A stretch of DNA of 64,000 nt from Petrolisthes cinctipes (Eukaryota; Arthropoda; Malacostraca; Decapoda; Porcellanidae). The stretch covers positions 658,501 to 722,500 of the forward strand of contig JAWQEG010001538.1 of assembly GCA_033782935.1 (NCBI GenBank), in the 5' to 3' direction. Positions within the stretch are counted from its first letter, which is position 1. Each line of letters opens with the position of its first letter. Shown piece by piece: positions 55,790 through 64,000 of the stretch. The notes below the pieces were generated by a model. It made no database searches, was not told the origin of the DNA, and worked only from the letters and a program-made list of their open reading frames with translations. The position numbers and the translations under genes were made by a program.

Positions 55790-58528
55790 ATTTGTAGCAT
55801 AGAGAATAGGGATAAATTAAGGCAGATGGAGTTGTATTCTCTCCTGGTTATGTTTAGCCAGTCAGCTGTAGTGTATCGGCGTGAAGGCAGTACAAATTTG
55901 AAAGCACACCAAGCGTCTCTTTCAACTGTCGACTCGTTCGTACGTCCTTACGATATTGTTGCTGGAGGAATATCATACGGAAGACAGGATATGATATCAT
56001 AAAGTGAAATAATTGTAGGAAATTATAATATTATATATGTCGTATGTTAAAATTGCATGTATGACTAATGTGTATAATTATATACGATGTTAAGATAGTC
56101 AGCGTAGGGCATTCGAACTAGTGTGTGTGTGTATATGTTGGTGGCGTGGAGGAATATGTGGCGCCACGTAAAGCCAGCCAGCCACGCCAGCCAGCTAGCC
56201 ATACAGCCAGTTAGTTCAGCCTCACAGCTGAATGAACAACACCTATTGCTCGTCCTTGGGTCTATCTCTCTTATCTCGCCTTTGTCTCTCGTGACGAAGA
56301 GATAACCTGAAGTCGAATAAGTGTATTCACAAGGCTTCAAGGTTATAATTAACCGGTTCCAATAGACAATTGGTTGATTAATAAGGTAAGGAGGGGTAAC
56401 CGGCTTTCTCGAGGCTGGTAGAGGCTGCCTTTAGAGCCTTGGAGGAATCTTAAGGTACGTAATTACGAGTGATACAGTGTGAATAGACATTGAAAATTAC
56501 AAGAGATGTGGGGACAATCTTTAACTGAAGTCTATGAAGTGTAGTTTGAATTTGAACATTAAGTAAAGTAATTGAGTAAGTAGATCTTGAAAAAGCACCT
56601 AATAATTAATTACAGTGTCATTTCTTGCTTAATCATCGGAATTAACGTAAGATAGGATTATCGAAAGAATTGCTGGTAAATTTTTACAAGTTGCCACAAC
56701 AGGATTTCATTGGAAAAAAATATAATTCCTAGAAGGTTTTAGTGTGATTTGAGTGATATTGAACTTCGTTTCCTTAGGAAATGCTTCGTTTTCGAGATAG
56801 CCCACCTCCCCCCCATCCAACAATCTTGGGGGAGAGCCTGGGAAATCGGGGGTTTTGGGTGGGGGGAAAACTCATAATATAGTATATTTGCCTTTCTAGA
56901 TTGCACTCATGACATGCCATAAAAGTGGAAAACCCGAGCCAAGTTTTTAACGAGCATAAATATTGAAAAATTAAAAACCCGAGCCAACTTTTTTCTGATC
57001 CAACCTGGATCGGGCATCCTTCGGTCTTAACCATAGCATCGAGATATTACAGAATTAAAAAGACCTTACCTGACCTAACCTAACCTTACCTAGAAGGGAT
57101 CTAACCATGGCATACTTCGTGACCTAACCTTGCCATTCTTCGGGACCTAATCATGGCATCCTTCGGGACCTAACCTTGGCATCATTCAGTCTTAACCAGA
57201 ACATCAATTTGTTATAGAATTAGGAAGACCCCTTGTTTCATACACCAATTTACCTTAATTGGAAGAAAATGATGTGGAATGTACTGGTTCTTCTGGAGTT
57301 GAAAAGTAGGTAGTGTTGTATTCTGGCAAGTCTTATGGGTGGTAGGTGGACTGGATGACCTTATATTCAAAGCACTTTAAACCTTCCAACAATCATTAAT
57401 AACAACTGATCATGGACAAATGTATTTTTCAATAAGAGGGACAAGTGTTTTTTTGTATAATTTCTGTGTTTCTCCAGTAAAAATGTGTAAAACCAAGCAG
57501 CCAGGTGAGTTAACCAGGTGAGCCAAGGATATACCTCCTCCACAGACAGGAGGTCCTTGTTGTACTGGCAAGATAAATGTAGAGACTGAAGTTACAGTGA
57601 CGTAGTCACGTGTTGTAGGTCTATGATTGGTCAATAACGAGATGATAGAATTGTGTGAAAAACTGATTGGTTAGATTTGGCTTGAAGTTAAAACATGTGC
57701 CACAAGGTCGCACTGTGGGGCTCATGGTTACCATGACAACCACAGTTGATCAGCTGACCTATGTTTTGATTTCAATGCAGATGGCAGCTATATTGTTTTC
57801 ACTTGCAAAGACATTGAAGGTTAGAAATCGTGAGAGTGGCCTTATAACGCATTTATAACGGATATGCTACTAAGAAATATTGTAGTACAAGTTGAAATAG
57901 AGCATATTGTAATAAGAAAAGTGTGAAAAATGCAATTTTGCGAAATTTTTGGACTCTGAAAAATACGACACCCACTACACTTATAGGTAATTAATGATAT
58001 AACGCATCTGCGAGGCAAATGGTATATAGAAAAGTTGTTTGTAATACTGAAATATAAACACTGGTGATATAATTTTTTTTTTAAATCGAGTTGTGGCAAC
58101 TTGTAAAAATAATCCGAATTCCGTAAGAAAAATCGCAGGAAAAAATCAAGAAAAGATAAGTGAGGATCAGCGAAGTCCGTTATGAGACCGTTAAAGAAAA
58201 CGAGTACCGTAATTCTCGATTTATTGCGATATAATAAGCTAGCTAGTATTTCAATTCGTGTGAAAGTGTATGCGTGTGGAATTAATTTATTAATTGTTTA
58301 ATTAATTATTGTTGGTGTTTAACTGAGATTAATAAATATAGTAACGTAACGTAATTTGATTGTTTCAGTTACACCTACGTTCTACTACTACTATAAATAT
58401 GCATATATAACGAAACGAACCCTATAAAATAAATTAATTGTTGACGAAATTCGGAAGATAGAGGGGATATGATCTACAAGATGACCGTTGAGCCAACACA
58501 GCGAAAGTCATCCATATTTTAAGCCCGG
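55790..58528 (+). repeat. Repeat family C, copy C1, inside family B copy B8
   Basis: It shares blocks with 36450-37425. The string tggcat occurs at the left junction (55784-55789) and again after the right end (61233-61238, beyond the Ginger element), a possible 6-bp target duplication. The last bases of C1 (ga) lie to the right of the Ginger insert. Inside it a TIR element occupies 56681-58109. No protein is encoded. The class (LTR or other) is unresolved. Confidence 0.55.
56681..58109. mobile_element. Non-autonomous DNA transposon, 1.43 kb, 20-bp TIRs
   Basis: The ends are perfect 20-bp inverted repeats, tttttacaagttgccacaac at 56681-56700 and its complement at 58090-58109. Copy C2 at about 37000 lacks this segment, confirming an insertion. 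If the TIR starts at caagttgcc it is flanked by TA on both sides, which would fit mariner-type insertion; the superfamily is otherwise open. Inside, 57010-57200 has about five diverged units of roughly 30 bp built on cttcgggacctaacc. No transposase frame was seen. Confidence 0.8.
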
Positions 58529-61227
58529 TGTAACATTTAATAAGGACTCCCTCAGATATTGCACTCCCCAGTCAATATTATACGTAAAATTTCCACTCCC
58601 CCAGTCGTTTTTATATGTGTTTTATGAACTCCCCTTGAATTATTTGCACTCCCCCCAGCCAATGTCGTGGATAGTACAAATATATAGATATTGTAAAAAT
58701 ATATTTACATGTTAAAAAGCACGGTCAGTGTTAGGTCAATTTTATTGATTAAAAATCTTTAAAAATATATATATTCCTTACAAAATAACTACTAAGATTT
58801 TAACATTATAACACTATTATTATTTGTTTTGTACTCTGTCGGCTTCGCCTACGTTTCATTGATTTTGGAAACGGCAACAGCACACCGTTGTCCAAACACT
58901 CTATCATATGTTGCCTCATCCTGGTATTGTCATATCTACATATTGGATTCCCACCCTCTGATAGGAATTCTGTTGCATTTGCAATTGCATAGAGTCCACA
59001 ATCATTCATATTTGGTTGCTGATCACAGTTAATGAGATGCACTTCTAGGCACCCATCTTTGGCAAGACATTCATAGCGAGATTTCAACTGTTTTTGTGCA
59101 GATTCAGTCAATTTGGGAGGCATCATACTATCTGCTATCTCTATCCTCATCCTGAACGTCGAAGATGTGAACCAATGAATCCGATTTTCATCAAAATGAA
59201 CCTGTACAGTATTAAATCCAGATGAATCATACCCACTTGGCCTCTGTGCAAAAAGTGTTGTGTCCAGTCCTCCTGCTACAGGATACTGCTTACGAAGTAG
59301 AGTTTGTGCAGTATCAATAATCCTATCATTCAACCAATCATTATTAACAATTATCTGCTTGTCATCCTCAGTCAATCCAAGAGAAGCAATCCACATTCGA
59401 GTAAGAATTTTTGCCTCTGCACTAGCATCTGGTTGGTCACTATCACTTACACTATCAATAATACTCCTTTCAACAAATGGTTTTAAGTTACACAAATTTT
59501 GTTTCTTTTTAAGCTCCACATTTGACGATGAAAGGACACACGTATTGTTATCCAACAATTTTTCAAGTTTGAAGGGACCACTCCATGGAAGTGAAGCCTT
59601 ACCGCCTTTCCTGTCAGCACGTTTAAGGTTTTTTAAGAGAACAAGATCTCCATGCTTGTAACTGTAAGCTGTGTTGTGTCGTTGGTTGTAATCTTTTTGT
59701 TGTTTAGCTTGTGCTTTCTGAATATTAGCGGTTGCACTTACTTTACACAGCTCACGAATCTCTTGCATAGCTTGTGCCACTTTCACTACATAATCTTCAT
59801 CAAACTCAGATGCTGCTGAAGGATTCTGTATTCCATACTGGACGTCCACAGGGAGTTTGGGTTCACGGTTATAAAGCAAGAAAAATGGAGAATAACCTGT
59901 TGATCTGTGAACAGCTGTTCTGTGAGAAAAAAGCACCCCATCAATACAGGAAACCCACTCGTCATTATTTTTTTCAAGTATTTTTAGTAATTTATCCTTT
60001 ATTGTTCTATTCTGCCGTTCCACAAGTCCATTTGCTTGAGGGTGGTAAGCACTCGTCACCTTTTGCTTTACCCCAGTAAGCTTATGCAAAGTTTCAGAAA
60101 CACGGTTAACAAACTCCCGACCTTGATCATTAATTTGTATATCAAAACACGAATGCCTTGTTATAAGTTCATAGAGAAATTCAGCCACACTCGAAGCATC
60201 TTTCTGTTTAAGTGGTTTTGCTTCAGTCCATTTCGAAAAATAGTCAATAGCAACAACTAAGTATTTGTAATCATTGGTTTCTGGTAGTGAGCAAATGTCT
60301 ATTCCAATCTGTTTCATGACCGTATTAGGAACAGGTACCGAGTGTAGCTTTGGTGCTTCATTCGATAGTTTGGGGTTTACTTTTTGACACTGAGCACAAG
60401 ATTTTATATAAGCAGACACATCAGCTTCAACAGATCGCCAATAAAAGCGCTTACTGACTAAAGAAATTGTAGCTGCAATTCCATGATGTGCACGCAAACT
60501 TTTAGACTCCTGGGTTTCACCAAATCCTTCATGAATCTCCTGAAGAACACACTTCACTTCTTGTTCATTCCACAAAACTTGCACTTTCAGTGGTTCACCA
60601 TTTTTCTGCTTTCTATTGTAGTATAGTTTGTTATCGACGATGCAAAATGGTTTACAAGCACGTCGAAAATTAGCCTTTTTTCCTTTATCACGTACACCAT
60701 CAGGATATGCCTGCCTGCTTATGAAGGTAAAAATATCTTGAAAAGCATAGTGATTTCTGTTGTGTAAATCCATGGCAGCTGGGTCTAGTTCAGAGTGAGA
60801 GGAGTGCACTCAGCGATGAGGTCTGCTGGAGTGCTGGACTGACCACGTACAGCCGTGGCTGATAGAAACCAAGTCAATCCCCAGTCAAATTTACCAGTTG
60901 GCATCCCTGATACGGAAGGTGAAGTTCACTGTTTCGAAACATTATCACATACAGCTAGATGTTGGCAGAGTGTACTGTACAGTACAACAGGTTCACCTAA
61001 TTTAGATGAACTTGAAGTCTTGGACCACTGGCACGAACTCTTTCAAATATATATTCGAAATGCACAGGGAGGGGAGTGCATATTATTCAGAGGGAGTGTC
61101 TATTACACATATAATATACACTGGGGGAGTGGTATTTGTATGTATAATAATGACTGGGGAGTCCCAATTATATGTATAAAACCGTCTGGGGAGTGATAAT
61201 TCAGGGGAGTGCAGATTAGACGTGACA
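58529..61227 (-). mobile_element. Ginger-like DNA transposon, complete (2,699 bp)
   Basis: The ends are imperfect inverted repeats, TGTAACATTTAATAAGGACT on the left and TGTCACGTCTAATCTGCACT read inward from the right. CCGG is duplicated (58525-58528 and 61228-61231). The homologous repeat copy at 37414-37417 has a single CCGG followed by ga, as expected for the empty site. Iterated ACTCCCC / GGGGAGT motifs lie within about 140 bp of each end. A single intact gene for an integrase-type transposase occupies the middle. TGT termini, 4-bp TSD and Gypsy-like integrase match the described Ginger group. Confidence 0.88.
58806..60773 (-). CDS. Integrase-type transposase with C-terminal Ulp1-like protease domain
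   Basis: 655 aa from an ATG in strong context (gctgccATGg). A GTG-led extension of 12 codons upstream ends at a stop and is not used here. Residues 81-129 form an HHCC zinc module (His81, His96/97, Cys126, Cys129). The integrase core has Asp159 (IGIDICSLP), Asp216 (INDQGREF) and Glu252 (NGLVERQNR), a DD35E spacing. About residues 378-440 hold a GPY/F-like module (LPWSGPFKLEKL). The C-terminal 190 residues resemble Ulp1/SENP (C48) peptidases: WLNDRIID near 480, His533-Trp, Gln586 and Cys592 in QQPNMNDCGLYA. The protein should cut and insert the element DNA in the nucleus; the protease target is unknown. The frame has no lesion, so activity is plausible. Confidence 0.9.
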   Translation of the reverse strand: MDLHNRNHYAFQDIFTFISRQAYPDGVRDKGKKANFRRACKPFCIVDNKLYYNRKQKNGEPLKVQVLWNEQEVKCVLQEIHEGFGETQESKSLRAHHGIAATISLVSKRFYWRSVEADVSAYIKSCAQCQKVNPKLSNEAPKLHSVPVPNTVMKQIGIDICSLPETNDYKYLVVAIDYFSKWTEAKPLKQKDASSVAEFLYELITRHSCFDIQINDQGREFVNRVSETLHKLTGVKQKVTSAYHPQANGLVERQNRTIKDKLLKILEKNNDEWVSCIDGVLFSHRTAVHRSTGYSPFFLLYNREPKLPVDVQYGIQNPSAASEFDEDYVVKVAQAMQEIRELCKVSATANIQKAQAKQQKDYNQRHNTAYSYKHGDLVLLKNLKRADRKGGKASLPWSGPFKLEKLLDNNTCVLSSSNVELKKKQNLCNLKPFVERSIIDSVSDSDQPDASAEAKILTRMWIASLGLTEDDKQIIVNNDWLNDRIIDTAQTLLRKQYPVAGGLDTTLFAQRPSGYDSSGFNTVQVHFDENRIHWFTSSTFRMRIEIADSMMPPKLTESAQKQLKSRYECLAKDGCLEVHLINCDQQPNMNDCGLYAIANATEFLSEGGNPICRYDNTRMRQHMIECLDNGVLLPFPKSMKRRRSRQSTKQIIIVL

Positions 61228-62599
61228 CCGGGATGGCATAATCGAATCCATCAAACCACATCGAACATTTAATTATAGAAATGGGCGTATATACAATGAG
61301 GACCTGTATGAATTCTCAGAAGAGGACATTCTTGCTATGTGCCCAGATAGTGTCCAACGAGTAACAAGGATAAAAGGCATTAAAAATATATTCATCCTCA
61401 CTTTTCATGGCTCTCATATCCCAAAAGGCATTAACATCAACCAAACCTCTTTTGAGGTGAAGCATTTTGTTGAGCGTCCTTTACAGTGTGTTTGCTGTTA
61501 TGAGTTTGGTCATGGGAGGAGGAACTGCACATAACGTTCCAGGGGTGGTAATTGTTCTGCTCTTGACATACATCCTACTTCTGAGTGTCAGTCAGAGAGT
61601 TACTGCTTTTACTGCAGGGATGCTCATCCCCTACGTTCTCGCCAATGTAAGATGTACTTCCTCGAGCAGGATATCCTCCACTTGGCTAACTCCCAATTCA
61701 TCAGCATTGGTATTGCCAGACGGCAACTCAACTTCAGGCGACAGAAGGATGGTGATGTTAGTACATACGCCTCCTCCCTTCGCCCTCATCATTCCAAGTC
61801 GAAAACATCTAATTTGGTTGTAGCACCCACTCACCTCTCCCAAGAAACAGCTGCTTTTTACTCTGGAAAGAATGTTTCTCTGGTTTCAATTCAAATAGCT
61901 TCTCTATCTTGGAAACTTTATCAGATACTCTGTCTGGTTTCCCTTCCCCTGATGACAATTCTCAGGCTTTAACTAAATGTTTTTGTGGTAGAGGTTCACA
62001 CTGCAACACATTTTCCAAAAGGGAAACCCAAGTCAAATAAATTGCAACAGAGGCGTCTTTTTGGTTCCTCTGAGACACTTGACTCCATAGGCGTTCCTGC
62101 TTGCAATACAACCGTCTTTGTAGACTCATCCATATTTTCTTCTCAATCCCACCAGAAGTGTGCTCGTTGCTCCGATGAGTCTCTTGATTCAACAGATGTT
62201 TCCCCTCCCAAGCTTCCTTTGAGAACATTAGATGGGAGTGAGATGAATGTGAATAGCTCGGTTGTTGTGACTTCAAAAGATACGGTTTCTCTTCCGCTCG
62301 AGTAGGGGAGTGATCCTTCCACCTGCATTATGGATATTGATGTCTCTGTCTGTGTCGGTGATACTACTACTGTACAGGCCAATACCCAATGTGGTTGTTT
62401 CAACCACATCTCCCTTCACCTTTTCCTAATAAATCAGGTGCTTCAGGGACTCGTGTACGAGTCCCCTCGGGTCCACTCTTCTGCTAGTGGCCCATAATTA
62501 GAGAAAACTTGTCGATTGAAGCATTCTCGTGGCTCCGATGAGTCTCTTGATTCAACAGATGTTTCCCCTCGCAAGCTTCCTCTGTGAACAAATGAAAAG

Positions 62600-64000
62600 T
62601 GACAGATCAGACGATATCGGTAGGTCACACACTGGTCAGACGAAAGCGATAGGTCAGTTAAGACTGAAGGCTTCATTCAGCGAAGGAATGTAGCCAGGAC
62701 CAAGGTCAGTAGTAATGTAGAAAGCGCCATCCCAGTTAGCAATAGGTAAAGAGTATTAAACGTTGAAGTTGGGGTGGAACCTAGTTTCTCCCTGGTGGGG
62801 GATAGTCTAGTAAGAGGCCAGGATAGCGAGTGCTTTAGGGATAGGAAGAAAAAGAGAACAAATAGATGCTGTCCTGAGGCTACAACGTTTGTGACATTAG
62901 TTGGTACAAACAACCTCCGGCAAGATGACATCGACACGATACTAGAAAAGTAGAGGAAAATTATTAGGGAATTCACCAATAGGAGAAGGAAGGTAGCAGT
63001 GTGTAGCATCATTCCTAGATATGATGTTGGCCCTGACTATTTTCGGTAAATGTCGGTTGTCATCGTAGATTAAAGGCGCTAAGTAGGCATTTAGATATCT
63101 GGCACCACTTATGTAGGGATAGAACATTGTATAGTCAAGATAGCTTACATCTCAACAGTGTTGGCAAAGCGAGTTTAGGAAGTGTTAGGCAAATTTATAG
63201 CTGAGATCCCAGCTTCGCGAGAAGAAATGAGAGAAATGCCAACAATGAGGAAGGAGATGGATAGGAAGTAAACGATAGGCAGGTAGAAACAGATAGGCAG
63301 ACAGATACGGATCCGGTTCCAGATGCAGAGGAGGACTCCGAGCAGGGTTTTCACTGAAGGTATCGCATTCGGCTCCACTGATGAGACATGCTCGTAACAA
63401 ATTAAACCTTATGTATACTAACGCAAGGAGCGTTATTGGAATAAGAGATGAACTGCTTACATACGTAAAATAATGAGAATCCCAATATAATTAATATAGC
63501 AGAAACAAGGTTAAATTTTTAGCGAAAAACAATATTTGGCAGAAGTAGTTATCACTGGTTATCAAATTATTGCTAGCTGTACGAAACATAAGAAGGGGGT
63601 GGAGTGAGCCGTGTTTGGCAGCAAGTAAAAAAGCATATATTGCTTGGAATTATAAATATAAATCACCAGATGTATTCATGCACTTATATACATCCCTTGT
63701 TAGACCACATTTAGAATACTCAGATGTTGAAATGTTGGAAAGCGTACAAAGAAGAGCAATTAAAATTATCCCTGACATTCGTTATATGACATATCAGGAA
63801 ATATTTAAAAAAAACATGTTTTCTCTTGAAAATCGTAGCACACGTGACGACCTCTTTTAAAATCCTTAAAAAAATTGATAAATATATAAAATTTATTTAT
63901 TATAGCTCAATCCCCAGTCTGGAACGAGAAATAACTGTTTCGAGCACAACTTCTTAACACTGAACTGCGAAATAACTTTTTGAATAAACTGGAATAAACT
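62600..64000 (+). mobile_element. CR1-like retrotransposon with SGNH-esterase ORF1 remnant, internally deleted
   Basis: Around 62790-63060 frames give the SGNH blocks GDSLVRGQDSECF (block I Ser), FVTLVGTNNLRQDD (block III Asn) and VAVCSIIPRYDVGPDYFR. From 63395 the endonuclease starts (NKLNLMYTNARSVIGIRDEL) and soon stops. From 63570 the thumb/C-terminal region appears: KSPDVFMHLYTSLVRPHLEY, EMLESVQRRAIKIIPDIRYM and NMFSLENRSTRDDLF, so most of EN and the RT core are deleted. It continues past the window edge. Frameshifts and stops show it is inactive. It abuts family B copy B8 at about 62590. Confidence 0.78.

Larger units (their letters stand above)
55061..62590 (+). mobile_element. Family B copy B8: 5' UTR and ORF1, split by repeat C and a Ginger-like transposon
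   Basis: 55061-55780 holds the end of the 5' UTR (aaacaagtggccccgtgggg) and a decayed ORF1 start (PRAVVGHALSGRGG). 61234-62590 holds the second half of ORF1: YNEDLYEFSEEDILAMCPDS, ININQTSFEVKHFVERPLQ, knuckles QCVCCYEFGHGRRNC and CFYCRDAHPLRSRQC, then a Ser-rich region to about 62304. The block tccgatgagtctcttgattc occurs at both 62171 and 62534, showing a repeated or duplicated segment. Frames are broken by several stops. The copy ends at about 62590 against CR1-like sequence. Confidence 0.85.

Noticed and set aside
60774..60809. GTG-initiated 12-residue extension of the Ginger transposase
   Set aside because: Eukaryotic initiation favours the ATG at 60773, which has a strong context; the extension begins right after a stop.

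Overview
The window is animal nuclear DNA, most likely from a decapod crustacean. Open reading frames are almost all transposon-derived, microsatellites are long, coding pieces are bounded by GT/AG splice signals, and the one recognisable host gene is an ionotropic-receptor (IR) type ligand-gated channel of the expanded arthropod family. Species assignment is inference. There is no operon structure.

Most of the sequence is nested retrotransposons. Two RNase H-bearing non-LTR families dominate (I/Nimb-like). Family A has a zinc-knuckle ORF1, an EN-RT-RNase H ORF2 and a poly(A) tail. Eight pieces are seen: 1-711, 11640-11959 plus 17640-18551, 11960-17639, 25706-27262, 28377-33020, 42278-44612, 47901-53056 and 54914-55060. 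Family B has an ATCA-repeat tail, and eight pieces are seen across 2433-62590. Also present are a Penelope-like element (1187-2432), CR1-like elements with SGNH-esterase ORF1 remnants (3470-4035, 62600-64000), a second CR1-like family (11060-19060 split, 25833-26802), an L2-like element (19349-21712), SINEs, a probable solo LTR (5965-7631), a mariner-type MITE (4256-5084), hAT-like ends, and a 195-bp palindrome (37760-37954).

Layout: 1-9700 is a mosaic of A, Penelope, B and CR1 debris with DNA-transposon and LTR insertions. 11060-19060 is a three-layer nest: a full-length family A copy inside an older family A copy inside a CR1-like element, with target-site duplications (TSDs) at both inner layers. 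19085-34020 is a chain of B, L2-like, A and CR1-like pieces. 34021-39650 is mostly unassigned or AT-rich sequence, apart from a 248-bp GA microsatellite and repeat family C. 40759-40939 and 53620-53840 are two consecutive minus-strand exons of the IR gene, separated by a 12.7-kb intron filled with family A and B copies. 54118-64000 is a family B copy split by repeat family C, which itself carries a TIR element and a complete Ginger-like DNA transposon.

The most notable item is that transposon (58529-61227). It has TGT-type terminal inverted repeats, a CCGG duplication and an intact 655-aa protein that joins a Gypsy-like DD35E integrase to a C-terminal Ulp1/SENP-like cysteine protease domain. 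The family A copy at 11960-17639 is nearly intact, with one visible nonsense codon in ORF2, so the family was probably active recently.
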